From contig JAWNZC010000351.1 in assembly GCA_035771165.1 (NCBI GenBank), forward strand, positions 6,987,501-7,051,500: a stretch of 64,000 nucleotides of DNA. The letters run 5' to 3'. The number at the start of each line of letters is the position of its first letter. Within the stretch, counting starts at the first letter, position 1. Below are positions 40,601 to 51,945 of the stretch, piece by piece. The translations under genes were made by a program, and so were the position numbers. A model generated the notes under the pieces. It saw only the letters and a list, made by a program, of their open reading frames with translations, searched no databases and was not told where the DNA came from. Origin of the DNA: Paragorgia papillata. Its lineage: Eukaryota; Cnidaria; Anthozoa; Scleralcyonacea; Coralliidae.

Positions 40601-41897
40601 AAAGATTTCTGAGACCCTAGTTTTTGCTTGGGTGCTTTTATCTTGTTGCAAACCCACTGCTGACCTGTACTACATGTATCTCTTTTTGCATCTTTAACTG
40701 CTTGTCTGATCCCGCATTATTCTGGCTCTTTCTGTACAGGAGGTCGATCCACGTTCCGTGGCAAGATTGATTGAACCATACCAAACGCACAACCTAAGAA
40801 ATTCAACAGCTGAGGGAGCATTTTCAGAATCTGGAGGAATGTTTTCATCTCGTTCTTTACAAATTGCAAAAATGTATATTGAAGCCAGAGGTGGTGGACC
40901 ATGGTCACTTAAGACTCCTGAGGGTTATTTGATTTTAAATGCTAGTGATAGTGTGTTCTTTCTCTGCAAGAAGGTGACGCCTGATGAGCAAGGATATGAA
41001 ATAGCCACGTACGATGAAGCGACAGACGGTGTTAAAATCTTAGGATACCTACCACATCATTCATATGATTCTCGCAATGTTTACGATAACATTCTTGGCT
41101 CGCTTACTGAGGACCGAAGTTTTGCTGTAGTGCTGATACAAAGCACAGACAACAAGTCAGCAACAGTATGTGTCTTTGATGTTGCCAATGCCATCTGCTT
41201 GTTGGCAAAGAAGTGTTCTGAAATTGGTTTTCTTGGGTGTGACCTATTTGATGTGACCATCAACCCCCAAGCCATATCCCAAGGACAGTACAGGATTGCT
41301 GCACTGAATAAAATTGGGGACGTTAATTCAAAGATGGGAGTACGAATCTGGGATCTCGTAACTCTTGGCGAAAGATATCTTCCTTTAAAATGTTTTTGGA
41401 AAACCCCAGGAACAAGGGGGAGTATGGTGAAATTCTCACCTGCTGCTCGTGTTTTGTGCGTATTGGGTGATATTTGGTATAATCGTCGCCCTAATTCTAC
41501 GTGCTTATTGATGGACCCCATACTTCTGGACCCTTTGTATATGGTGGAGTACGGTGTTAACCATTGGGTGCGACCAATGTGTAACGTTTTCCCAACATTC
41601 TCGACTAGTGGGTTGAAGTTTGCTCTTTTTAACTGGACAGTCGAAAACACCAATGACCCTCGTCTTCTGTTTTTTGAGATTCCTTCGAATTCAAGAGGAA
41701 TGCAAACCTTGAAAGAACTATGCAGATATTTCATTCTCAGTTTGGTGATCGATGATTCAAAACTAATCGAGCTGCCATTGCCGAATACTTTGATTGCGTA
41801 CTTAACTTCGGTCTCTCCCTCTTTTCGTTACGCGTGCCCGGAAAAACGAGAAGAAAAAGTGGCGGAGAAGAAAGGAAAGTCATGCATTTTAATGTAG
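37651..41897 (+). CDS. Two-exon gene, 394-residue protein with WD40-like segments and CAAX end
   Basis: Exon 1 (37651-37677) codes MDNSNDTVE; the donor GTAGAG|GTATGT is phase 0. Exon 2 (40740-41897) follows TTTCTGTACAG and opens EVDPRSVARLIEPYQTHNLR. The reading from 40740 to TAG is open for 385 codons. GVRIWDL (about residue 209) and GSMVKFSPAARVLCVLG are beta-propeller-like, so a divergent WD40-type fold is possible. The C-terminus is lysine-rich and ends C-I-L-M, a CAAX box that would be prenylated, probably farnesylated given Met, and would hold it at a membrane. The partner and pathway are unknown. The intron carries transposons, including one only 52 bases past the donor. Confidence 0.8.
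37730..38543. mobile_element. 814-bp TIR element, 9-bp target duplication
   Basis: CATTCTCGTCCCCAGAGCCT and AGGCTCTGGGGACGAGAATG are the ends. Arms run about 58 bp (to GGGGGAATCC / GGATTCCCCC). CAACAGACC flanks it at 37721-37729 and 38544-38552. The ORF at 37714-38142 spans the boundary and is not a gene. Confidence 0.85.
40432..40589. mobile_element. MITE with TA target site, copy 2
   Basis: GACCTTTCCGCACGA and the right end GGAAAGGTC are inverted, flanked by TA. It is the full-length version of 1-159. Confidence 0.85.
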
Positions 41898-41933
41898 CTT
41901 ATTCTGGTCCCTGTTTATCAGTGGAAAAGATTC

Positions 41934-42462
41934 TTGAATATTTCGTTGGCAAGGAGCATGAGCTGCATTAAGCGCACATTCGGTAAGCGCAAATTTCTCT
42001 ACAGTGCCTCGATTCTTTTTAACGCGTTAGACAATAAATGTAAGCAACTCGCCATGTCATCAGCAAGTACTACTGGTGCTCCTACAATATTAAGAATAAC
42101 TACCACTAAAAACAAACTCCGTTATTACTTTCTCGATAAACTTACTTGTATTGACCATCGAGAAGATTTGTTTTGATTAAACTGTAAATTTCTATTGAAT
42201 TGTATGTAAATGTATTTCTACTTAACTATGGCCAACTTAATATTATTTTTTCCTGTATTTTAAATATATATATATATATATATTTCTAAAATTCATTAAT
42301 AATTCATGAGGAAAAAAAGAAAAATCATCTATATATGTGATATAGACTCGCTCTATTCTCGTTTTCTATTACTACGCCAATGAACGTATGAAGTGATTCT
42401 TTTTAGTCTACATATATATATATATTAGGTTAATACTTCTTTTCCCTCGTGAAATAAAGTTC
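41934..42462 (+). pseudogene. Non-LTR retrotransposon 3' end
   Basis: 41934-42176 encodes RTFGKRKFLYSASILFNALD then KNKLRYYFLDKL, the tail of a LINE reverse transcriptase. The 3' UTR ends GTGAAATAAAG before the pentamer array. It begins about 40 bases after the stop of the CAAX-protein gene, so that gene's 3' UTR is probably retrotransposon sequence. AATAAA at 42033-42038 or 42452-42457 could serve it. Confidence 0.7.
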
Positions 42463-43834
42463 TATTCTATTCTGTTCTATTCTATTCTATTCCATTCCAT
42501 TCTATTCTATTCTATTCTATTCTATTCTATTCTATTCTATTCTATTCTATTCTATATTCTATTCTATTCTATATTCCATTCCATTCTATTCTATTCTATA
42601 TTCTATTCTATTTTATATTCTATATTCTATTCTATTCCATTCTATTCCATTCCATTCCATTCTATTCTATTCTATTCTATTCTATTCTATTCTATTCTAT
42701 TCTATTCTATTCTATTCTATTCTATTCTATATTCTATTCTATTCTATTCTATTCTATTCTATTCTATTCTATTCTATTCTATTCTATATTCTATTCTATT
42801 CTATTCTATTCTATTCTATTCTATATTCTATTCTATATTCTATTCTATTCTATTCTATTCTATATTCTATATTCTATATTCCATTCCATTCTATTCTATA
42901 TTATATTCTATACTATTCTATTCTATATTCTATATTCTATTCCATTCTATTCTATTCTATTCCATTCTATTCCATTCTATTCTATATTCTATTCTATTCT
43001 ATTCTATTCTATATTCTTTATTCTATATTCTATATTCTATATTCTATTCCATTCCATTCTATTCTATTCTATATTCTATATTCTATTCTATTCCATTCCA
43101 TTCCATTCTATTCTATATTCTATTCTATTCTATTCTATTCTATTCTATTCTATTCTATTCTATTCTATATTCTATATTCTATATTCTATTCTATTCTATA
43201 TTCTATTCTATTCTATTCTATATTCTATTCTATTCCATTCCATTCTATTCTATTCTATTATATATTCTATTCTATTCTATTCTATATTCTATTCTATTCT
43301 ATTCTATTCTATTCTATTCTATATTCTATTCTATTCCATTCCATTCCATTCTATTCTATTCTATTCTATTCTATTCTATTCTATTCTATTCTATTCTATA
43401 TTCTATTCTATTCTATTCTATATTCTATTCTATTCTATTCTATTCTATATTCTATTCTATTCTATTCTACATTCTATATTGTATATTGTATATTCTATAT
43501 TCTATATTCCATTCTATTCTATTCTATATTCTATTCTATTCTATTCTATTCCATTCCATTCCATTCCATTCTATTCTATTCTATTCTATTCTATTCTATT
43601 CTATTTCTATTCTATTCTATTCTATTCTATTCTATTCTATTCTATTCTATTCTATTCTATTCTATTCTATTCTATTCTATATTCTATTCTATTCTATTCC
43701 GTTCCATCCTACCCTATCCTATCCTATCCTATCCTATCCTATCCTATTCTATTCTATTCTATTCTATTCTATTCTATTCTATTCTATTCTATTCTATTCT
43801 ATTCCGTTCCGTCCTATCCTATCCTATCCTATCC
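42460..43834. repeat. TTCTA pentanucleotide array, 1.4 kb
   Basis: Units TTCTA with TTCCA and TATTCTA variants, and CCTAT near the end. It starts exactly at the retroelement 3' end, which probably seeded it. ORFs reading FYSIL are artefacts. Confidence 0.95.
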
Positions 43835-44663
43835 TTGAAAGTCCTTGAAATTCAATTAAAGTCCTGGATTTTTTTCCTGTTGTTTTACCGTCAAATTAAC
43901 CATGCTAAAATAACTGAACTAAATAACGGTGCTGCTTGCTGGCGATGGTTTAACTATTCACCTGAGTAACAACATCTTTGTGAAATTTGAATAGACAATT
44001 TAATATACGACGCGTTAAGATATTCCTCTGATCATGAGTCTGGGCGTGTATCACATTGCAGCTGTAATGTTAGTGAGTAATGCTGAGATTGGTGAGAATC
44101 GATGTTGTCATGTCTGAAAATCAGCATTGTTGTTGACTGAATAAATACTTCACAGCGCACTTTCTTTCGTCAAAAGTTTATATTGTTTGCAATATAAGTA
44201 TGTTATTACCACGTAGTCTTGCTAGAATTATTCACAACAAAGTTCTTGTGGTAATTCTTGAAATCTCATTTTCATCTTCCAAAATTACAGTAGTCAGCTC
44301 CACATTGTTCTCTGTCGTTTACAAGTGTATTCTCTTCGTGGCCGGATATAGTTCGTCTTCTTCAGACGTATTTCTAACAACCACCGTAGTTAAAAAGGTC
44401 TCTAACCCGTTTTTAAAAAAGTTCTCCATGTTGTGAGGAGTGGACATGTCCCAACCAGTCTTGGACAAAAATACTTCTGTTCGCTCTTCGTTTTTCTAAC
44501 TCTGATTGTTCATTTTAGGGCAACTCGTCCTCGTAACATCTGGTTAAATTACCGCCATTGCTGACAAATGTAATAAAAACGTTACTGCAAAAACACTTGG
44601 GAACGGGTAACCGGTAACCGCCAACCAAGAATAGACGCTAAAAAAGACGCTAGCCCCAGGGGT
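43835..44663. other. Intergenic, no gene seen
   Basis: The ORF 44200-44436 has no recognised pattern. Confidence 0.4.
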
Positions 44664-45170
44664 TAAAACATAGGCGTACGATTGTACGTCGAAATTAACT
44701 TGACGTACGCCAAGCATCTACCAAGGGTCCAAGACGTACGATATCGTACATGAGCTTTTTCAAGTTTTCGTCACAAATTCGGGCGAACAATTAACGAACG
44801 TTCGCCGCTTCGCTGATTACCATCTTTCATGAAATAAAAGAACTCTTGTTTTTTTTACACGGATAGAGAGACTGGGGTTAATGTGCAGTATTTTTACGCG
44901 CAAAAAAATTCTGACGTTCTCATCCAATCTCAAAATGGAGACTGAAGTTGAACCTTGTGTTTTACATTCATCTCTCGTGTTGTTTTTATGAGTTATAAAT
45001 CGGTTATCGCGTATACGATGCTATTTTATTTCTCAAGTACAGCAAATAGATATAATAGAAAACATCGGTGCTGATCTATTGCTAATTTGTAGTTTGGAAA
45101 CTAGTTTAGAAATCGTACGTCAACATCGCTTGGGCGTACGCCAACTTAGCTACCGTACGTACGACCTAGT
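44664..45170. mobile_element. Foldback element with GGCGTACG ends
   Basis: TAACTTGACGTACGCCAAGC (about 44696) pairs with GCTTGGGCGTACGCCAACTTA (about 45128). The outer words GTACGATTGTACG and CCGTACGTACG also match loosely. No coding is seen. Confidence 0.6.
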
Positions 45171-45410
45171 ACTCTCTTTCTGAAACATTTTTAACCCATG
45201 TAGCCAATGAGAATGTTCATACGATATTTTCCACTAGCGAAAAAAATCGTATAACCAATCAGGAAGCCGATACGATATATAGTATATACTTCTTCGCGAT
45301 ATATAACGACAAATGAACAACGATAACTTCGAAAAACGTAAATAATAGTTTATGATTACAATTTCAATTTGTGTAAAGAAAAAAGTAAACACAATATGGC
45401 AAATAACTAT

Positions 45411-46511
45411 ACTACCATTTGCAATCAACCGTTAGGCGTGATCGTTTTTTCACGTTTGTTTACGTTTGAAATGTTCACGTTGGGCGTAATTCGTTTGTTA
45501 TTTTAAACCTGTAAACCAACTGATTTGAACCGTGAATGGACAATCATTTGGCAAGTCCCGCCCACAGGTTTGACAAACGTGAGAGCATGTTTTCGAGTGT
45601 ATTTTGCACGTACATTTACAAACGACGAAGCCGAAATTGTTAGATTTTTATGGGAAACGATGGAGTTTATCGGCAGTCGATCACGGTGAGGATAGAGCAA
45701 CTGTCGATCTTTGTTTTGGCATCGAAAAGTTGACTGCCGATTGTGATTTGGGTGAGAAAACGTCGTTCAAGTAATTAAGTAAACGTGTTGGCAAATTTTT
45801 GATGGAGTGCAGCCTTCACCTTATAATATTTTAAACAGGTCAGTTCGAGTCGATCACGAAACGTACTTCAAATCAATATTAATATATTATTATCGCAATG
45901 TTACTACAAACAACAACCAAGGTAAGTCAGTGTATTTTGTTTATGCATGCTATTAAATTCGCTCAAAATAATTTTAATACACTGAAATAAGCAAAATACA
46001 CTTCCCTTGGTTGTTGTTTGTAGTAACTTTGCAATATAAGTAATATTAGTTTGAAGTACGTTTCGTGATCGACTCGAACTGACCTGTTTAAAATATTGTA
46101 AAGTGAAGGCTGCACTCCGTCAAAAATTTGCCAACACGTTTACTTAATTACTTGAACGACGTTTTCTCACCCAAATCACAATCGGCAGTCAACTTTTCGA
46201 CGCCAAAACAAAGATCGACAGTTGCTCTATCCTCACCGTGATCGACTGCCGATAAACACCATCCTTTCCCATAAAAATCTAACAATTTCGGCTTCGTCGT
46301 TTGTAAATGTATGTGTAAAATACACTCGAAAACATGCTCTCACGTTTGTCAAACCTGTGGGCGGGACTTGTCAAACGGTTGTCCATTCACGGTTGAAATC
46401 AGTTGGTTTACAGGTTTAAAATAACAAACGAATTACGCCCAACGTGAACATTTCAAACGTAAACAAACGTGAAAAAACGATCACGCCTAACGGTTGATTG
46501 CAAATGGTAGT
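45411..46511. repeat. Large inverted duplication, arms about 510 bp
   Basis: Arms 45411-45922 and 46005-46511 are reverse complements with few differences, around an 82-bp spacer that is itself partly palindromic (GTGTATTTTGTTTATGC / AATAAGCAAAATACAC). Each arm carries a 65-codon ORF (45503-45700 minus, 46222-46419 plus). The copies differ at seven residues, so no selection for protein is evident. Confidence 0.9.
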
Positions 46512-46526
46512 AATAACTATCGTTGT

Positions 46527-46532
46527 CTTTAT
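46527..46532 (-). terminator. Possible poly(A) signal
   Basis: A minus-strand AATAAA (plus TTTATT, about 46527-46532) lies about 65 bases past the stop of the second 69-residue gene, near the edge of the inverted duplication. Confidence 0.4.
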
Positions 46533-46595
46533 TCCCCTAATTCATTATTTAATAAACTTTACAACAGTATTTTCATTAAATTGTTTTTGTTTCCA

Positions 46596-46805
46596 TCACC
46601 AGCCTGCTTTTCCCTCTACAAAACGTTTGGCAACTTCAAGGGGTAACTTCACTCCGCGCATCAGAAATTCATTCACATCTTTGATAGGTTCCACGCACGC
46701 TTCAAATGGTGACAAGCAAACATACCAGCCAGCGGCAAAAAATCCGATTGGCCAAGCAAGAAACCAGAGAACGAGAAGCCAAATGACTGCCCACAGCGGG
46801 TTCAT
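46596..46805 (-). CDS. 69-residue two-segment small membrane protein, copy 2
   Basis: The start MNPLWAVIWLLVLWFLAWPI gives a hydrophobic segment (about 4-24), then a turn SPFEACVEP and an amphipathic end LPLEVAKRFVEGKAGW. It matches the copy at 10039-10248 at about 60 percent of positions, same length, opposite strand, 36 kb away. An acceptor (CTTTCTTATAG, minus strand, exon from 46822) lies 17 bases before the ATG, so a 5' UTR intron is likely here too. The first exon was not located; TATATAA on the minus strand near 47240 is a candidate TATA box. Function unknown. Confidence 0.8.
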   Translation of the reverse strand: MNPLWAVIWLLVLWFLAWPIGFFAAGWYVCLSPFEACVEPIKDVNEFLMRGVKLPLEVAKRFVEGKAGW

Positions 46806-46822
46806 GGTACAAACTTAATTTT

Positions 46823-47290
46823 CTATAAGAAAGATGTACAAAATAAGGGGGCCGAAATTCGCAATTATCAAGTAAATAAGGGCAAAGTTAGGTTAGTTTT
46901 ACTTCAGTTTTACACTAATTAGTCTATTATTTATGTCGACGCAATCTTTTGTAAGCCCATCGTTAATAAAAATATTGTTATAGTCTTGGCTAACCCACGA
47001 AAGCGTCTTCACGAAGACTAATTAATTTATTCTTCGCTATGATCCCGAAAACACGAACAACGTTTTGACTGTTCTATTTCAGTTCTTTTCAGCACTATTT
47101 ATTCACACAGTCAAGTAAACGAACGCCTATCGAAGCGAGTTCAACAGTTTTTCAGCCCGGTCCATGTAATCACCCCGTAAGTATATATCAACTATATAGC
47201 CCCCAAGCAGGATGAATTGAGCAATTGCCGTGCTTATATAATTTGCCATGTAAGTCAGTTGTGCTGGCATACAAAATATATTGTATTAAA
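46823..47290 (-). other. Probable 5' leader region of copy 2
   Basis: No donor could be fixed. No other gene is seen. Confidence 0.35.
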
Positions 47291-47606
47291 GGTGAGGTAA
47301 TACGGGCAACATTTTTCTTCAACTTTCAACGCACTTGTTGCGTTGCAAGTTAAAAAGCGTTGTTGCACGTATTACCACCCACCTTATAAACATTGTCACG
47401 CAACAATGATTTTGTTGCAAGTTGAAAAAATTTGTTGAAAAAAGTAGACTCCTTTCTACTTGCTGCGACATGCTGTTTCAACTTGCAATAAAATCATTGT
47501 TGCGTGACAATGTTTGAGGTGGGTGGTAATGTACGTGCACAACAAGGCTTTTCAACTTGCAACGCAACAATGTTGCAGCAATTTGTTGCTCGTATTACTT
47601 CACCTT
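47291..47606. mobile_element. Foldback MITE, AAGGTGAGGTAATACG ends
   Basis: AAGGTGAGGTAATACGGGCA and GCTCGTATTACTTCACCTT end it. ACAATGATTTTGTTGCAAG and CTTGCAATAAAATCATTGT are complementary near the centre. Arms are about 140 bp. A diverged relative may lie at 62500-62630. Confidence 0.85.
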
Positions 47607-48483
47607 AATGAGTCACATGCAAGGAATGCGTTTCCTGGAGATATTTGTAGTACAACAGTACAAATAAAATACAAATATTGATAAATAGTAATCTTACACT
47701 GTATCCACGTCGATATAATTAAAAATTCTGTATGAACACAGTGAAAAATGTGATACACAGGGATACATTTTGGATAACTTATGTTCAAAATTATAGTTGT
47801 GCCGTTAAGCTTTCACTATTGTAATTCACCCGAAGCAGCGCAAATTGAATAATGACATATTTCCTTTTTAATCAAATATTTTCAAATTATACTGTCAATT
47901 TTCAGTGATTATTGATGACTGATCAAATTGAAGAAATGTGAACATGCATGCAGTAAAAATATTCAATACTAAAAACAGCAATAGCAATCAAGCGTCGTTT
48001 GTCGCGTTAACGAGCTGCATACATACCCATACACTAGTCTATATAAATAAGATAGCGATTGTTACCACTCTAAAGACATCAATATGTTTTTTATATCATC
48101 AAGAAGAACTCGATACTCACCAATAAAGAATTATGTGCAAACTTTGAGCTTGTAAAGACTTGAAATTGCTGTATAATTAAACTCTTCGTCGGCGGATAGT
48201 TAAACCTGAAGTGCAAGCTTGGCATAAGCCCAGTAGCGTGACTTGGAAATGGCAACAAACCAAAGTGTATATAACAGGTACCAACGTATCGAGGCGTACA
48301 TACAGATATGTTGCCATAGCAAATACCTGCTGGTAGCATCTAGATTCCATGAGTTTTATAACTGCTGGATAAGTGATAAAATCACACTCATTTCGTAAAC
48401 ATAATAGATAATATACTTAGGATTATATTATGTTTTCACTAAGCTTGAAAAAATAAAAAATAAACACTTTAAGTACTGTTTAA
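47607..48483. other. Intergenic, no gene seen
   Basis: AT-rich, with no recognised feature. Confidence 0.4.
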
Positions 48484-48576
48484 TAAACGAGCAGGAGTGT
48501 TTTATCAGATATAAAGACACGAGGCGAAGCCGAGTGTTTTTATATCTGATAAAACACGAACTGCGAGTTTATTGAA
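48484..48576. repeat. Hairpin with GGCGAAGCCGAG loop
   Basis: TTTAATAAACGAGCAGGAGT and TTTTATCAGATATAAAGACA pair with TTTTTATATCTGATAAAACA and GAACTGCGAGTTTATTGAA. Confidence 0.8.
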
Positions 48577-48889
48577 CGGCTTCAAAAACGAACTACTTGG
48601 TAAGTTCATTGGCGGAGTAAGTTTGAAAAATAACCTTGTCTAAGCCGAGAAAATCAAAGCTAAAGTTTATGTAAATCAGGTGGTATCTTTATCACATATA
48701 AAGACACTGATTAAACTTTAATTTCTTTTGAATTTTCCTCATGAATTATTGATGAGTTTTTGAAATATAATTAAACTTTTATGTCTGCGGTAGCTCTTGC
48801 TTTCAGCGCACCAGGACAAAATTATGAGCTATATATTTCGACTATTCATTAATGTTATCGCTATTTTTACCATGCATCCTATATCTCTG
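48577..48889. other. Intergenic, no gene seen
   Basis: AT-rich, with no recognised feature. Confidence 0.4.
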
Positions 48890-48893
48890 TTAA

Positions 48894-49607
48894 GGTAATT
48901 CCTCTAATTCTTCCAGAAATGAAAAGTTGCTGAAACTCTCCAGTATTAACGTTTATGATATGTTCATAGTAAGATAACAAAAAAAAGTTGGGGTCACCCA
49001 ACTCGTTTAGAAAATACAGCTGCCAGGCAGTATATGATGTTTTCCCAATATGTATCTATTTTGGCTAACTTTTGATTTCGTCTTGTTACCTTGAAAAATC
49101 CTTCTTAAAAGCACTTGGGAAGAAAATTTGACAGAAATGACAATTGATAAACATTTTTGCGATATAAGAATGTCCACATTCTTTCTTGTTACATGTTTTT
49201 TTGAAGCTGCGGTACGATATTTCAATTTCTCGAAATGATTTTTTGTCTATACTTTCATATATGCTTTAGAGCTGGTGGAGGAAATAAATAATTAGAAAAA
49301 AAGTGGGGGTCACCGAATATCTTCGTGAGCTACAGAAGGTTAAAGCTTGAACATGGAGCGTTTCCCTATTATTTCATCTCTATATACGACACCACGCAAC
49401 AACTTTTTAATTTTTTTCAATAACCAAAAAGTAGTATCTAGTAGTATCTTTAGTTAGTATCTTCTTGTCAACGTTATTAGTGGCTGATTTAACCTCCTTA
49501 GTGACATTTTCATGTGTTTTCGTCACTAATGCACTTAGATACATCTTGAATTAGTATTGCAGAATTATGCGCAGAAAAGATGCGCACTGCAAAACTGAGG
49601 AATTACC
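48894..49607. mobile_element. 714-bp element with TTAA target duplication
   Basis: GGTAATTCCTC starts it and GAGGAATTACC ends it; TTAA lies at 48890-48893 and 49608-49611. Two internal GGGGTCACC words occur (about 48990, 49306). No transposase. Confidence 0.75.
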
Positions 49608-49611
49608 TTAA

Positions 49612-50604
49612 GGTGGCTTGATAGTCTAAAACAGGAGAAATTACATTTTTTCTTCATATAAACATTTGTACAGGGCTCATGAGGTTAATTATAGTTCATT
49701 GCATAGCTCTAGTGGTGATCTTCATTATTGAAAAGTTTTATACTTGTGCGCGCGTGTATAACTAGAGAAATTGTGTTCGTGGTAAGCGGCAGATTTTATG
49801 CAAATTAGGTTTTCTCGATTTATTGGAAACATGATTTCTTCACTTATTAGGTAAACTTTGAGGGTATATTTACTGTATTTGTAAAAGTGCGCATAAGTTG
49901 TAACAATGCATCCTTGATAAAAATTTGGCTAAATCATAATTTGTTCGATCAGATTCCTGAAGGGTGATCTATATGAAAACAAGACGCCTGGGTCAGGCGT
50001 TTACTTGGGCAACTGGCAAAGTGCGGTGGGACTTGGGTAAAAGATACTGATTGTAGAGTTATTGCAGCAGGCACAAAATCGAAGGCCTCTCTCCTCCGCA
50101 GAGACTCAGCCTGGTTCCCAGGCCTCTCTTTTTAACGTCGAGCGGCAGACCGAATTGTGAGAGGCCTGGAATAAAATGTTTTGCTTGGCCCCAAATCTGG
50201 CCCCAAAACTGGCCCCAAATTATACAGGCACCAAACGGCCGTTTGGCGGAAAACCAAGGCAGATAACACTCACGTCGGTCTACACAATTCTTTATAACAT
50301 CATATAGCAAGGTTGGTCTACTGCCGAAACGTTAAAATAGCATATTTCGATTTGTATAAATGTGTTTCAACACAATCACTTCCCACGCCGAACACTACTT
50401 TATAAAGCCTCGTATGTAACAACCTTTTAACGTAATGTAAAACAAAGAAACCTACTCATTTGCTGTCTGCTCTCAAGAAGAAGTTTGTTTAAATGCCCTC
50501 GTTCATAAAGATTAAAGAATCCGAGCTCCAGCAGGATTCATGTGATGATAGTCTTTGATAGATAAAGATGAACATTTTCCGCTAGTCCTCTCGCTCGACA
50601 GCAT
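49612..50604. other. Intergenic with small repeat pieces
   Basis: CTCTCCTCCGCAGAGACTC (about 50089) recalls the ends near 8105. TGGCCCCAAA occurs three times at 50190-50220. AAGGTTGGTCTACTGCCGAA (about 50310-50329) resembles the Penelope-like end at 58978. No gene. Confidence 0.5.
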
Positions 50605-50955
50605 ATCCTCCTACCTAGAATTACCAATAATCAGTAAGTGTGAAATCCCTAGAATTACCAATAATCGTTAATTTTAAAAAACTAATTCCCAACCCACCAC
50701 CCCAACCTAACCCTAACCCCCCCGGAAACCCTAAACCTAACCAAAACCCCCGGTGAACCTAAACCTAACCACAACCCTCCGGAAAAATGAGCCTCCTCTC
50801 AGACCCAGACCACAACACCCCTCTAGGATTTTTAGCTTTATGTGTTCAAGTTTAACATCCCCCATGTGGGACAGAGAATTACCTACAATTACCAATTATT
50901 GGTAATTCAAGGCCGTTTCACACTTACTGATTATTGGTAATTCTAGGTAGGAGGA
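50605..50955. mobile_element. C-rich MITE with telomere-like interior
   Basis: TCCTCCTACCTAGAATTACC and GGTAATTCTAGGTAGGAGGA are the ends, followed inward by AATAATCAGTAAGTGTGAAA and its complement. The interior has AACCTAACCCTAACCC and CCTAAACCTAACC, close to the animal telomere repeat TTAGGG. Confidence 0.8.
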
Positions 50956-51945
50956 CATGTTGCAGCTCGATGCCTATTCTATGACGTCACCAAAATACGT
51001 TCGAGAGAAAAGAGGACTAGGAACTAGTCTGGCAGAGACTCTATACCTCGCTAGCAAACGTGGGAGTGGGCCGAGGAAGATCAGATCGAGAGCTGAATGT
51101 GGTGCATACTTCACACTAGTGAACATATTTAGGAACTATACTGATCTGTCAATTTTTTATAGTAGCGTTGTCTTATTCTTTAGAGACATTTTTGTATTCC
51201 GCTTTTTATAATCAACTGACAGTACAAACGTGCAATTTGTCATAGATCCTGACTCAAAATATATAATTAATTTTTTAACACTCTTAACTTGACAGGAAAT
51301 ATTTGATATCACTTTTCAGAATGAACCTTCACAATATCTGTATACTTCTCAAACTCATTAATAATTCATGAACCAAAAACAAAAGAAATTAATCAGTGCT
51401 TTGAAATCGGAGGAAAAGTACTAGTACTTTGAAATCGGAGGAAAAGTACTAGTACTTTGAAATAAGGCAAATTATATTACGTTTCAGAGGTATCTTCGGA
51501 GTTTTGAGTTTGAGAAGTCAGTTCAAATACTCGACGTCGGACTTTACCGGGATTACAAAGCCCTCGTGCATTAAAAAGGCTCGCCTTTTCAAAAAGCACT
51601 CGGACTTTGAAATCCGTCTCTGAAGTACCCGAAAATGAACACTGATTTTTCAAATATATATACTGTACATACAGTAAAATTCGTAAAATAAACATCTCTC
51701 TGCATAAACATGCAGTTAATCACACGCATGATCTTAATTATTCTATCCAGCAACACACAATAAGCTAAATTGCTACAATTGATTAGCACGAGAAGAATGC
51801 AACAAAAGCGTCATGACAAATCGTTGACCACCAAAACCGAACGGCGTCTCAATTTTCCTTTCATAAACGGGATGTGTCTTTGCCATACCAAACGGTGTTC
51901 CCTCGGTACCCTTGCTAAAATTCAGTTGGAACAACAGATAAGTGT
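50956..51945. other. Intergenic, no gene seen
   Basis: A 29-bp unit with GAAATCGGAGGAAAAGTACT is tandemly repeated at about 51403-51462. Otherwise nothing. Confidence 0.45.

Larger units (their letters stand above)
37678..40739 (+). other. Intron of the CAAX-protein gene
   Basis: It holds the TIR element 37730-38543, a plain stretch 38553-40170 without recognised features, a minus-strand tRNA A-box fragment (TCAGTGGCTCAATGG, about 40234-40248), and the MITE 40432-40589. Confidence 0.65.

Noticed and set aside
41081..41734. 217-codon minus-strand ORF
   Set aside because: It is antisense to the well-supported exon of the CAAX-protein gene and has no pattern of its own.
43479..43848. ORFs of about 120 codons reading FYSILFYSI
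   Set aside because: Pure products of the TTCTA array.
45503..46419. A 65-codon ORF present in both arms of the inverted duplication
   Set aside because: Seven residues differ between the copies, with no sign of selection; it is open because the arms are nearly identical.
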